Shown here: one piece after another, positions 42,693 through 51,226 of the stretch
Position numbering within the stretch: the stretch's first letter is position 1
Layout of the letters: each line of letters begins with the position of its first letter
DNA from: an uncultured Emticicia sp.
Lineage (GTDB): Bacteria; Bacteroidota; Bacteroidia; Cytophagales; Spirosomataceae
DNA length: 64,000 nucleotides
Assembly (NCBI RefSeq): GCF_937903345.1
Contig: NZ_CALCZQ010000031.1
Span: forward strand, 248,001 to 312,000
Direction of reading: 5' to 3'
The notes under the pieces: generated by a model
What the model saw: only the letters and a program-made list of their open reading frames with translations
What the model was told of the DNA's origin: nothing
The model's database searches: none
Position numbers and translations under genes: made by a program

Positions 42693-44270
42693 ATGGCATC
42701 AGTTAGACCAGATGAAGTTTCGGCAATCCTGCGTGAGCAATTGGCAGGTTCAAGAACCGAAGCTGAACTCGAAGAAGTTGGTACTGTGTTACAAGTCGGT
42801 GACGGTGTAGCACGTATATACGGTTTATCAAAAGTTCAAGCCGGTGAATTGCTGGCATTTGAAAACGGCTTAAAAGCCCTCGCACTTAACCTCGAAGAAG
42901 ACAACGTAGGAGCAGTATTGTTGGGTGATTCGACTGGAATCAAAGAAGGAGCAACAGTAAAACGTACAGGTGAAATTGCCTCTGTGAAAGTAGGCGAAGG
43001 AATCATCGGTCGTGTTGTAAATACTTTAGCAGAACCAATCGATGGGAATGGCCCGATTCAAGGCGAAACTTTTGAAATGCCATTGGAGCGTAAAGCACCA
43101 GGTGTAATTTATCGTCAGCCTGTAACTGAGCCTTTACAAACAGGTATTAAATCAATTGATGCCATGATTCCAATCGGTCGTGGACAACGTGAGTTGGTTA
43201 TCGGTGACCGTCAGACGGGTAAAACTGCTGTTTGTATTGATGCCATCATCAATCAAAAAGAATTCTACGACAAAGGCGAACCAGTATTTTGTATTTATGT
43301 AGCTTGTGGTCAAAAAGCATCTACTGTGAAGGCTGTTGAACAGACACTTCGTAAATACGGTGCGATGGACTATACAGTTATCGTAAATGCTGGTGCTGCT
43401 GACCCATCTCCGATGCAATTCTTTGCTCCGTTTACGGGTGCTGCCATCGGTGAATATTTCCGTGATACTGGTCGTCCGGCATTGGTTGTTTATGATGATT
43501 TATCAAAACAAGCCGTTGCTTACCGAGAGGTATCATTATTACTTCGTCGTCCGCCAGGTCGTGAGGCTTATCCAGGAGACGTTTTCTACCTACATAGCCG
43601 TTTGTTGGAGCGTGCCGCAAAAATCAGTTCTGATGATGCGATTGCAAGCAACATGAACGACCTACCTGCTTCATTGAAAGGTAAAGTAAAAGGTGGTGGT
43701 TCATTAACTGCCCTTCCGATTATCGAAACTCAAGCGGGTGACGTTTCTGCATACATCCCAACTAACGTAATTTCGATTACTGACGGTCAAATCTTCTTGG
43801 AGTCTAACTTGTTCAACGCAGGTATTCGTCCAGCGATTAACGTAGGTATCTCGGTATCACGTGTGGGTGGTAATGCTCAAATCAAATCAATGAAGAAAGT
43901 AGCAGGTACTTTGAAACTTGACCAAGCACAGTTCCGTGAATTGGAAGCCTTTGCTAAGTTTGGATCAGACCTTGATGCTTCTACAAAATTAACTATCGAC
44001 CGTGGTCGTAAAAACCAAGAGATTTTGAAGCAAGCTCAATTTTCTCCAGCACCAGTTGGCGAGCAAGTAGCAATCATTTATGCTTCAATCAATGGTGTTA
44101 TGGATAAAGTGGATGTAAGCAATGTAAAAGCGTTTGAAAACGAATTTATGTTATTGTTGAAAGCACAACATCCTGAAGTTTTACAGAAACTAGGAGCGGG
44201 CAAATTGGAAGATGACGTTATGGCCATCATCAAGAAGGTTGGTAAAGAATTAGCAGAGAAATACGCTTAA
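42693..44270 (+). CDS. atpA: F-type ATP synthase alpha subunit
   Basis: A 525-residue catalytic-hexamer subunit of the F1 ATP synthase. The N-terminus MASVRPDEVSAILREQL is typical, the Walker A is GDRQTGKTAVCID and the adenine/arginine-finger region reads DDLSKQAVAYREVSLLLRR. C-terminal helices are complete and length is normal. No delta (atpH) or membrane-sector genes precede it; the upstream gene is comB on the other strand. atpG follows after 206 bases filled by an inverted repeat, and no beta or epsilon gene is in the window. The ATP synthase genes are therefore split. Confidence 0.98.
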   Translation: MASVRPDEVSAILREQLAGSRTEAELEEVGTVLQVGDGVARIYGLSKVQAGELLAFENGLKALALNLEEDNVGAVLLGDSTGIKEGATVKRTGEIASVKVGEGIIGRVVNTLAEPIDGNGPIQGETFEMPLERKAPGVIYRQPVTEPLQTGIKSIDAMIPIGRGQRELVIGDRQTGKTAVCIDAIINQKEFYDKGEPVFCIYVACGQKASTVKAVEQTLRKYGAMDYTVIVNAGAADPSPMQFFAPFTGAAIGEYFRDTGRPALVVYDDLSKQAVAYREVSLLLRRPPGREAYPGDVFYLHSRLLERAAKISSDDAIASNMNDLPASLKGKVKGGGSLTALPIIETQAGDVSAYIPTNVISITDGQIFLESNLFNAGIRPAINVGISVSRVGGNAQIKSMKKVAGTLKLDQAQFRELEAFAKFGSDLDASTKLTIDRGRKNQEILKQAQFSPAPVGEQVAIIYASINGVMDKVDVSNVKAFENEFMLLLKAQHPEVLQKLGAGKLEDDVMAIIKKVGKELAEKYA

Positions 44271-44286
44271 AATAGTGCTGAGTTAT

Positions 44287-44441
44287 GAGTTCTGAATTCT
44301 GAGTTTTTTACTTTGCAATCACGAACTCATTACTCGCATAGTTTTTGCTAAAGATTGAAATCTCAATCAGGAAATTTTAGCTCAAATAAAACTAAGCATG
44401 AGCTTTGAATCAATGAGTTTTAAACTCAGAACTCAGAACTC
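44287..44441. repeat. Long inverted repeat between atpA and atpG
   Basis: Arms 44287-44306 (GAGTTCTGAATTCTGAGTTT) and 44422-44441 match at 19 of 20 positions, 115 bases apart. A further CTCAGAACTC lies at 44460-44469, after a GC-rich CCGGGCGTCGGTCG. GAGTTCTGAGTTCTGAGTTT-type repeats are common in intergenic DNA of this phylum. Confidence 0.75.
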
Positions 44442-44476
44442 TAAACCGGGCGTCGGTCGCTCAGAACTCAAAAAAG

Positions 44477-45361
44477 ATGGCTTCATTAAAAGAAGTAAGA
44501 AATAGAATTGTTTCGGTAAATTCTACAACACAGATTACCAAAGCGATGAAAATGGTATCAGCGGCGAAACTTCGTCGTGCTCAAGATGCCATTATGCAGA
44601 TGCGTCCGTATGCCAATAAGTTGAATGAATTGATTTCGACTGTTTCTGCCAATACGGAAGTAGGAGCAACAAGCCCTTATACAAAGGTTCGCCCAGTTGA
44701 GAACGTATTGATTATTGTTGTAACTTCTGATAGAGGTCTTTGTGGTGCTTTCAACTCAAATGTTGTCAAAGCTGCAATGGCACTTATTGAAGAAAAATAC
44801 GCTCCGCAAGCTGCCAAAGGGAAAGTAGAAATCATGCCTTTGGGTAAAAAAGGTGGTGAAACCCTACAAAAACGTGGCTTCAAAATAAATGCCGAATACA
44901 TGGATATTTTCCAACGCTTGAATTTTGCAACTGCTCGTCAGGCTGCCGAACAAGTGATGGACGCGTTTACCGAAGGTAAATATGATGTAGTTGAAATTGT
45001 TTTCAACGAATTCAAAAATGCTGCTACACAGATTATCCGTGCAGAGCAAATGTTGCCTTTGGTTGAGAAAAAAGATGATGCGGCTAAAGCTGGCAAAACA
45101 GACTATATCTTTGAGCCATCGGAAGAAGAGATTGTCTTGGAATTGATGCCAAAAGCTATTAAAATGCAGGTATTTAAGGCAGTTCTTGACTCAAATGCGT
45201 CGGAACACGGAGCCAGAATGACCGCAATGGACAAAGCAACTGATAACGCTAACGAATTGCTACGTAACCTGAAAATCGAGTACAACCGTAGTCGTCAAGC
45301 TGCTATTACTAACGAAATCTTAGAGATTGTTGGTGGTGCGGAAGCATTGAAAGCACAGTAA
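44477..45361 (+). CDS. atpG: F-type ATP synthase gamma subunit
   Basis: A 294-residue central-stalk subunit of F1. The N-terminal helix MASLKEVRNRIVSVNSTTQITKAMKMVSA and the conserved LIIVVTSDRGLCGAFN, and the C-terminal helix GARMTAMDKATDNANELL...QAAITNEILEIVGG are all present. Length is at the upper end of the usual range because of a loop with many Lys/Asp residues (VEKKDDAAKAGKTD). The ATG follows a repeat and shows no strong Shine-Dalgarno. A hairpin terminator follows the stop, so atpA and atpG make a short transcript on their own. Confidence 0.97.
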   Translation: MASLKEVRNRIVSVNSTTQITKAMKMVSAAKLRRAQDAIMQMRPYANKLNELISTVSANTEVGATSPYTKVRPVENVLIIVVTSDRGLCGAFNSNVVKAAMALIEEKYAPQAAKGKVEIMPLGKKGGETLQKRGFKINAEYMDIFQRLNFATARQAAEQVMDAFTEGKYDVVEIVFNEFKNAATQIIRAEQMLPLVEKKDDAAKAGKTDYIFEPSEEEIVLELMPKAIKMQVFKAVLDSNASEHGARMTAMDKATDNANELLRNLKIEYNRSRQAAITNEILEIVGGAEALKAQ

Positions 45362-45386
45362 AGATTATAGTTCTTATATACAAAGG

Positions 45387-45420
45387 CGGCGATTTATCGA
45401 AAGATATGTCGCCGTTTTTT
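45387..45420 (+). terminator. Rho-independent terminator after atpG
   Basis: CGGCGA-TATC (45387-45398) pairs with GATA-TCGCCG (45403-45414) around GAAA with one 2-base internal mismatch, followed by TTTTTT. Located 26 bases after the atpG stop. Confidence 0.8.
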
Positions 45421-45463
45421 GTTGTACTATTAACATGTTCTTGATACAATTTAGAAAATTGTT

Positions 45464-46246
45464 TTACAATTCCTGTACATTCATCACGCCCAAGTTTTCG
45501 AATAATTTCGACCAATAAAGTGTAATTGTGGGGTTGTTTTCTTTGATTGAACTCGTTGGCTCGAATGGAAGAATCATCGAAATATCAGGACTGTTTAGAG
45601 CCAATTCTTTGTATTTTTCAGCATCAGCTTTTGCCCAACTTTCTGCTTCTGAATCATCTTTTGGTGGTTTTTGTTGAAAATCTCGACCACTTTTGACGCT
45701 TTCTACCATATCGCTCAGGTAATATACCTTCACGATTGCTCCTAATTCTGATGCTTTTGAAATTACTGGAAGGCTTGCCAGAATATTGGTTTCACGATTC
45801 GAGGCATTGTCATTTTGAGCATTTAGGCGTGCCAATGCTTGCATTCTTACAAAGTTGCGTTCTTTTCTAATGGATAAATCATAAGAAGTTTTGAGTGCCT
45901 CTAAGTCAGTTGCATTCATACCTTCGGTACTTTCCATTTCGGTTCGGCAAGTAAGAGAAAGACAACGCCCTTTGGCGGTGTTTTCGTGAATGTAGTAAAT
46001 CTCGAATTTATCACCCGATTTTCTTAGGTTTTCTTCAATAATGCTATTAAGTGTTTGTTGGTATTTTTGAGCCACAAAAGGCTTAGAAACATCAACACTA
46101 GCAGTTTTATCAATAAAAATAAGTGTATGAATAGCTTGACTATCAGCTTTATTCTCAGTTTTTTGAGCTTTTTTTTCTCCGCAAGATTGGAGGATCGAAA
46201 CGAATGATAAAGAGATAAGAAAGTAAAAGAGATTGATCTTTTTCAT
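45464..46246 (-). CDS. Lipoprotein with a VWA-like N-terminal motif, hypothetical
   Basis: A 260-residue exported lipoprotein with signal ending in lipid Cys22 (VSILQSC); the ATG at 46246 is used, one codon inside a TTG-initiated frame. After a linker it reads AIHTLIFIDKTASVD, close to a von Willebrand A MIDAS (DxTxS), and later VKVYYLSDMVES, the usual hydrophobic strand plus SD. These are suggestive of a degenerate VWA fold, but no formal match can be made here. Two Cys in LSLTCRTEM may form a disulphide. No role is known. It is encoded 85 bases from the next lipoprotein, both minus strand, as a likely pair. Confidence 0.55.
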   Translation of the reverse strand: MKKINLFYFLISLSFVSILQSCGEKKAQKTENKADSQAIHTLIFIDKTASVDVSKPFVAQKYQQTLNSIIEENLRKSGDKFEIYYIHENTAKGRCLSLTCRTEMESTEGMNATDLEALKTSYDLSIRKERNFVRMQALARLNAQNDNASNRETNILASLPVISKASELGAIVKVYYLSDMVESVKSGRDFQQKPPKDDSEAESWAKADAEKYKELALNSPDISMILPFEPTSSIKENNPTITLYWSKLFENLGVMNVQEL

Positions 46247-46331
46247 CAAATTATTGTTAATGGGCTATTTGCCTAAATTATAAATGCTTTTGTCTGTTTT
46301 TTTTATACAGAACTTATACAAATTTATACTT

Positions 46332-47252
46332 TCAATATTTCAACTTTAAAAGTTTTCTATAAGTGGTATCAGCAGGCGAGTTTTTCTCCCAATAAGCATT
46401 TTGAATGGTTGCTTTAAGTACTCCTCTTGACGTTAATTTCTTTTTCCTTATCTCATAAGTATCTTCCCAGCCCACAATTCGGTGCGGAAATCCTTTTTCG
46501 AAAATGATTCTTAAATCTCGTTGAGTTTCAGGAAACTTGATTCGATAATCCATCAAATCCTTTCCTTTAAATGTTGAGTCCCCTACGTAGGGTTCGAGTT
46601 TAACTTTGGTCATTTCGGCCTGTATTTTTTTATGACGCAGACGCAATGATGTCATACTTGGCACCATCAAAATATTGCCTTGTGGCATCTGTTCGATAGG
46701 TAATAACCTTATTTTTGTCCAAAGTTCATCTTCTAGCATCGTATAATCTATATGGTATTCGTCTGAAACCTCCTCCTCAAAATATGATTTTCCCAATACT
46801 TGATAGCCATTTTGGTGATAATTGAACTGCATAAAACTCTGCCCACACCACTCTTGGTTGGTGTTTGTTACCTTGAGTGTGGCAGAGAACGAATTGGTTT
46901 GTACAGGCGTGAAAACCGATGTGTACATCGAATAATCGTAAATGCCTGTGACAAATTTCTTGATACAATTGAGTTTCAAAACTGTTGTCGAATTTTCTTT
47001 GGCATCTGACTCCAATTTTACTTGTTTGTCTAAACGAAATTCTTCACTAACAAATATCATAATGGCTTCACCTTTATTAAGTTTCCCATATTGGGCTTGA
47101 ACTAAATCATAGCTATTAATTTCAGCTTTATTGGCAAACCAATATTTTCTAAATTCTTGACTATCAGATAATTGTATTTGTTTTTTCTCGTTGTTGTTAG
47201 TACATGCATTAATTATTAATAATAGGCTAAAAACAGTAATATAATAGTTCAT
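46332..47252 (-). CDS. Conserved lipoprotein of unknown function
   Basis: A 306-residue exported lipoprotein (signal ends INAC, lipid Cys17). The chain has conserved-looking blocks YWFANKAEINSYDLVQAQYG, LIFVSEEFRLDKQVKLE-like segment, GYQVLGKSYFEEEVSDEYH, TKIRLLPIEQMPQGNILMVPS and FEKGFPHRIVGWEDTY. I recall near-identical proteins in Bacteroidota that carry a septum-formation (Maf) label, which the sequence does not support; no Maf motif is visible. Function unknown. A -7 box TAATTTTG lies 28 bases upstream. Confidence 0.65.
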   Translation of the reverse strand: MNYYITVFSLLLIINACTNNNEKKQIQLSDSQEFRKYWFANKAEINSYDLVQAQYGKLNKGEAIMIFVSEEFRLDKQVKLESDAKENSTTVLKLNCIKKFVTGIYDYSMYTSVFTPVQTNSFSATLKVTNTNQEWCGQSFMQFNYHQNGYQVLGKSYFEEEVSDEYHIDYTMLEDELWTKIRLLPIEQMPQGNILMVPSMTSLRLRHKKIQAEMTKVKLEPYVGDSTFKGKDLMDYRIKFPETQRDLRIIFEKGFPHRIVGWEDTYEIRKKKLTSRGVLKATIQNAYWEKNSPADTTYRKLLKLKY

Positions 47253-47280
47253 TCGTTAGGGTTTGTTGCAATTAATTCTT

Positions 47281-47288
47281 CAAAATTA
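47281..47288 (-). promoter_or_regulatory. -7 promoter box for the lipoprotein pair
   Basis: Minus-strand TAATTTTG matches TAnnTTTG, 28 bases before the ATG at 47252. No TTG at the expected distance. Confidence 0.35.
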
Positions 47289-47415
47289 ATCAAATTGTGT
47301 GGTAAAACGTAATATTTGACTATTAATGATAAGTTATTAAATATGCCAAGGTAGATAGTTGGCATTCTATGTTATTTTTTTCATTTTTATAAATTTTCGG
47401 CCTAAAATACAGGTT

Positions 47416-48321
47416 CTACTTTTCGCCTTTCCAGCTAATCAAAAACACCCCAAATAAGACGAAAATTGTTCCGATGATTTGTTCGAGCCAGATATTTTCT
47501 CCCAGAAATGCTGTTGCCAAAAAGATTGTAAAAATTGGTCCAATGCTCGCTATTATCGAAGCATTTCCTGAACCAACTTGCTTGATACCCTCAGCTAGCA
47601 TAAATGTTGGCAAAACTGTTGAGAAAAAGGCCATTGACAATGAAATAAAATAGACAGGTATCGGTAATTTAAAAATATCAAGACCGTTTTTGATGTAGCA
47701 ATGAATGAGTGTAGGGAAAAGTGCCGAGATAATTATCCACGAAGTAAAGCGAGTTGTACCGAGTTTGGCGATAAGGTCATCGCTATTAATAAGATAAAAA
47801 GCATAAGTAAATCCACTAAAAATTACCCAGAAAGCACCCAAACCAATATCTTTTTGCTGATGAGCATCAAAGTTTTTAAGGAAAGCCAGGGTGATTCCCA
47901 TATAAGTGATGCCGAGAGCCAACCATTGTAGACGAGTTATCTTTTTTTTGTGTAAAATTGCTCGAAGTATAAGCACAAAAGTAGGATACACAAAAAGTAA
48001 AATTCGCTCTAAACTGGCCGTAATATAGTTTAAACCCAAAAAATTAAAATATGCTGAAACGTAATAACCAATAAAACCAACCGCAAAAAGTTTTGCCCAA
48101 GTTTCTAATGGTACCTTTGGGTGAATTTCTTCGTTGATTCTTTTCCGAGATAAAACAAAAATATAAAATGGCACCGAAAACAAAAATCGTAGCGACAGCA
48201 ACGAAATAGCATCTATGCCGTATCCATAAGCCGATTTAATGAAGATTCCTTTTAAAGCAAAACCAAATGCTGCCCCAAAGACTAATCCTGCTCCTAACCA
48301 ATAATTTGAGCGTTTGGGCAT
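47416..48321 (-). CDS. EamA-family (DMT) transporter
   Basis: A 301-residue inner-membrane protein with ten predicted helices in two EamA repeats, as in the drug/metabolite transporter superfamily. The start is set at MPKRSNYWLGAGLVFG (ATG 48321); the longer frame opens at TTG. Helical landmarks include FGFALKGIFIKSAYGYG, YYVSAYFNFLGLNYITASLERIL (first repeat) and FAPTFMLAEGIKQVGSGNASIIASIGPIFTIFLA-type region (second repeat). Substrate is not known; members export metabolites such as amino acids or nucleosides. The gap to the divergent glycogen synthase gene shows no clear promoter. Confidence 0.9.
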   Translation of the reverse strand: MPKRSNYWLGAGLVFGAAFGFALKGIFIKSAYGYGIDAISLLSLRFLFSVPFYIFVLSRKRINEEIHPKVPLETWAKLFAVGFIGYYVSAYFNFLGLNYITASLERILLFVYPTFVLILRAILHKKKITRLQWLALGITYMGITLAFLKNFDAHQQKDIGLGAFWVIFSGFTYAFYLINSDDLIAKLGTTRFTSWIIISALFPTLIHCYIKNGLDIFKLPIPVYFISLSMAFFSTVLPTFMLAEGIKQVGSGNASIIASIGPIFTIFLATAFLGENIWLEQIIGTIFVLFGVFLISWKGEK

Positions 48322-48516
48322 AAAAAATAACCTAATATTAATAGAATGAACGAACGAATATGATAGATTTGCCAAAAGAAATTTAAACAAAAAATGGGTG
48401 AAAGCCTAAAAATGAACTTTTTGAATCAGTATTATTTGAAAAGTTAAATTATTTATTGCTATTGTTAAATTTTTTAAGCTAATTCAACCCTATGTTTTAC
48501 CAATTTTTTAAGCAAC

Positions 48517-50382
48517 ATGGCAACTAAAGTAAAGTTAAAGAAAGAATCAGAAGAAACCATTAGTATTAAACCACGAGAACAAAAGAAGCCAATGTTGATG
48601 GAAATAGCTTGGGAGGTTTGCAACCAAGTAGGGGGAATTTACACCGTTATTCGTTCAAAAGTGCCTTCAATGGTAGAAGAGTGGGGCGAGAATTATTGTC
48701 TTGTTGGCCCATATTTCCCGAATACCGCAATGATTGAGTTTGAGCCAATTGCTGACCTCGACGAATCAGCGTTTGGCAAAACTGTTAAGAAAATGCAAGA
48801 AATGGGCTTTGAAGCTCATTATGGTCGTTGGCTCGTAACTGGAAAGCCAAAAATTGTATTATTTGACTTTAAAGCTCTTCTAAAAAACACCAACGATTAT
48901 AAATTTAAACTCTGGGAAAGACACCAGATTTCTACAATTAATACTGAACCACTCGTTGACCAAGTAATTGCTCTTGGCGAAATGGTTAGAGTCTTCCTAA
49001 CAGAAATTGGTGAAGCGTTTGGATATAAAAATGATATTGTCGCCCATTTTCACGAATGGATGGTTGCCGCGGCACTGATTGATATTCGAACCGATAATGT
49101 ACCTATTTCGACTGTTTTTACTACACATGCAACAATGTTGGGGCGTTATATTGCTGGAAATGAGGAAGGTTTTTACGATAAATTATCGACTTACGAATGG
49201 GATGTTGAAGCTAAAAACTACGGTATCGAAGCTCAAGCAAAAATTGAGCGTTTAGCTGCTCAAAAATCTCATGTGCTTACGACCGTAAGTGATGTGACGG
49301 CTAAAGAATGTGAGGTGTTTTTTGGAAGAACGTGCGATTTGATTTTGCCAAATGGCCTAAACGTAACTCGTTTTGCAGCTACGCACGAATTCCAGAATTT
49401 ACACTTAAAATACAAAGAAAAAATCCATCAATTTGTAATGGGTCATTTCTTTCAAAGTTATTCCTGGGATTTAGATAATACACTTTATTTCTTCACTTCG
49501 GGGCGTTATGAATATCGAAATAAAGGTTACGATATTACACTCGAAGCTCTCAAACGTCTTAACTTCAAACTCGTTCAGGCAGGCATTGACACAACAGTAG
49601 TGATGTTTATTATTACCAAAAATCCAGTACATTCGATTGACCCCGAAGTGTTGCAGTCAAGAGCCGTAATGGAAGAAATACGTCAGACTTGTGAGTCAAT
49701 CGAGAAACAAATTGGTGAGCATCTTTTCCACGCCTCAGCATCGAATGATAACCCAAATTTGCCTGATTTGAATGAATTTGTGGATGAATATTGGAGACTT
49801 CGCCTACGTCGTACAATTCAGACTTGGAAAACCAAGAAACTTCCGCATACAGTCACCCATTTGCTCAAGCAGCCCGATGATATTACCGGTTTTTTGAAAG
49901 ACACCAACCTACTTAACCACGAGCAAGATCGAGTAAAGTTTGTGTATCACCCAGATTTTATTTCGCCAACCAATCCACTTTTCGGTATGGAATATAGCCA
50001 ATTTGTGAGAGGTTGTCACCTGGGCGTATTTCCAAGTTACTATGAGCCTTGGGGTTACACGCCTCTTGAGTGCGTAGTGCGGGGTATTCCGACGGTAACG
50101 AGTGATTTATCAGGTTTCGGTGATTTCATTATGCAATTGATGAAAGATTACGAAAATGTAGGTGTTTATGTTGTAAATCGAAAGACTAAAAACTTCGATA
50201 AAGCCGCTGACCAGCTGGCGGATATTTTATACAAATTCGTAACCATGAATCGCCGTGACCGTATCATGCAGCGAAACCGTGTCGAAAATATTTCTGAAAT
50301 TTTCGACTGGACAAACCTTCGTTCGTACTACGATACTGCCCATGATTTGGCTCTTAAACGTAAGGGTATAACGCGTATATAA
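48517..50382 (+). CDS. Glycogen synthase, eukaryote-type GT3 family
   Basis: A 621-residue glycosyltransferase making alpha-1,4-glucan from a nucleotide-sugar. It is the GT3 (animal/fungal GYS-like) form rather than the bacterial GT5 GlgA: the N-terminus reads MLMEIAWEVCNQVGGIYTVIRSK, with FHEWMVAAALIDIRTD, NGLNVTRFAATHEFQNLH and the C-terminal catalytic EPWGYTPLECVVRGIPTVTSDLSGFGDF, all matching GYS. A short lysine-rich tail precedes the domain. The GT3 type is known in Bacteroidota. No branching enzyme or phosphorylase is in the window. A terminator hairpin follows. Confidence 0.93.
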   Translation: MATKVKLKKESEETISIKPREQKKPMLMEIAWEVCNQVGGIYTVIRSKVPSMVEEWGENYCLVGPYFPNTAMIEFEPIADLDESAFGKTVKKMQEMGFEAHYGRWLVTGKPKIVLFDFKALLKNTNDYKFKLWERHQISTINTEPLVDQVIALGEMVRVFLTEIGEAFGYKNDIVAHFHEWMVAAALIDIRTDNVPISTVFTTHATMLGRYIAGNEEGFYDKLSTYEWDVEAKNYGIEAQAKIERLAAQKSHVLTTVSDVTAKECEVFFGRTCDLILPNGLNVTRFAATHEFQNLHLKYKEKIHQFVMGHFFQSYSWDLDNTLYFFTSGRYEYRNKGYDITLEALKRLNFKLVQAGIDTTVVMFIITKNPVHSIDPEVLQSRAVMEEIRQTCESIEKQIGEHLFHASASNDNPNLPDLNEFVDEYWRLRLRRTIQTWKTKKLPHTVTHLLKQPDDITGFLKDTNLLNHEQDRVKFVYHPDFISPTNPLFGMEYSQFVRGCHLGVFPSYYEPWGYTPLECVVRGIPTVTSDLSGFGDFIMQLMKDYENVGVYVVNRKTKNFDKAADQLADILYKFVTMNRRDRIMQRNRVENISEIFDWTNLRSYYDTAHDLALKRKGITRI

Positions 50383-50473
50383 GGTTTATAAAAACACTAG
50401 GATTAATTCCCAAATTTGCTTTTATTTTGGTTTACAAAAGTTTAAAAATATACAATTTATAATAAAACATGAT

Positions 50474-50512
50474 ACACATAAGTTGCTGTTTGTCAGTATC
50501 TTATGTGTTTAT
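50474..50512 (+). terminator. Rho-independent terminator after glycogen synthase
   Basis: ACACATAAG (50474-50482) pairs with CTTATGTGT (50500-50508) and TTTATT follows. It lies about 90 bases after the stop. Confidence 0.65.
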
Positions 50513-50548
50513 TGTTCTAGGGCTATCTCAGATTATCACAATTTTGTG

Positions 50549-50556
50549 TATTTTTG
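50549..50556 (+). promoter_or_regulatory. -7 promoter box for plsY
   Basis: TATTTTTG matches TAnnTTTG, 30 bases before the chosen plsY ATG at 50587. No -33 TTG at good spacing. Confidence 0.35.
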
Positions 50557-50586
50557 TTAGTCTATCAACATCAACAAATAACCTTA

Positions 50587-51189
50587 ATGATTTTTAATAC
50601 TATTTTTGCCTATTTAGCAGGCTCAATTCCCACAGCAGTTTGGTATGGAAATATTTTTCATGGAATAGATGTTCGTCAGCACGGAAGCGGGAACGCAGGG
50701 GCAACTAATTCACTTCGTACGCTTGGCAAAAAAGCTGGAATCATTGTTCTAATCATCGATTTTCTCAAAGGTTATTTAGCAGTGAAAGCGGCAAGTCTAT
50801 TATCAACCGAAAAAGACAGTATTTTGCCTTTAATCATGGGTTTAGCGGTGATATTGGGGCATATTTTTCCGATTTTTGCACAATTCAGAGGCGGTAAAGG
50901 AGTAGCCACGGCAATGGGCGTTATGGTGGCTATATTTCCATGGGCTGCATTGGGTTGTTTGTTAGTGTTTATGAGTACTATTTTTACAACAAAATATGTT
51001 TCATTTGCTTCTCTCCTTGGAGCATTGTCTTTTCCTATTCAATTAATTTTCAATCTTTGGAATGATAATGCCGATAAATACTCGATTGGTTTTGCTTGGT
51101 TGATATTTATCATTTTGGCCATTATGCACCGTCAGAATATTCAACGCTTACTCAAAGGAACTGAAAGTAAGTTTGGTGTGAAGAAATAA
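50587..51189 (+). CDS. plsY: Glycerol-3-phosphate acyltransferase PlsY
   Basis: A 200-residue inner-membrane enzyme transferring acyl groups from acyl-phosphate to sn-glycerol-3-phosphate, the first step of phospholipid synthesis. The ATG at 50587 (MIFNTIFAYLAGSIPTAVWYG) is used, since the longer frame opens at TTG inside the likely promoter. Conserved motifs are GSGNAGATNSLRTLG, GHIFPIFAQFRGGKGVATAMG and the late YASFASLLGA-like segment; five helices are expected. The partner PlsX is not in the window. The promoter of the next gene lies in its 3' end. Confidence 0.94.
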   Translation: MIFNTIFAYLAGSIPTAVWYGNIFHGIDVRQHGSGNAGATNSLRTLGKKAGIIVLIIDFLKGYLAVKAASLLSTEKDSILPLIMGLAVILGHIFPIFAQFRGGKGVATAMGVMVAIFPWAALGCLLVFMSTIFTTKYVSFASLLGALSFPIQLIFNLWNDNADKYSIGFAWLIFIILAIMHRQNIQRLLKGTESKFGVKK

Positions 51190-51202
51190 ACGCATAACTT
51201 TG
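51172..51202 (+). promoter_or_regulatory. Promoter of the M20 dipeptidase, inside the end of plsY
   Basis: TTTG at 51172-51175, a 19-base spacer and TAACTTTG at 51195-51202 match the Bacteroidota TTTG/TAnnTTTG consensus closely. The ATG follows 24 bases later at 51227. The -33 element overlaps plsY coding sequence. Confidence 0.6.
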
Positions 51203-51226
51203 TATTAGATAGAAAACTAAAGATTA

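Noticed and set aside
44471..44477. Purine-rich AAAAAAG before atpG as a Shine-Dalgarno
   Set aside because: It lacks the GGAG core; in this phylum such A-rich leaders are ordinary.
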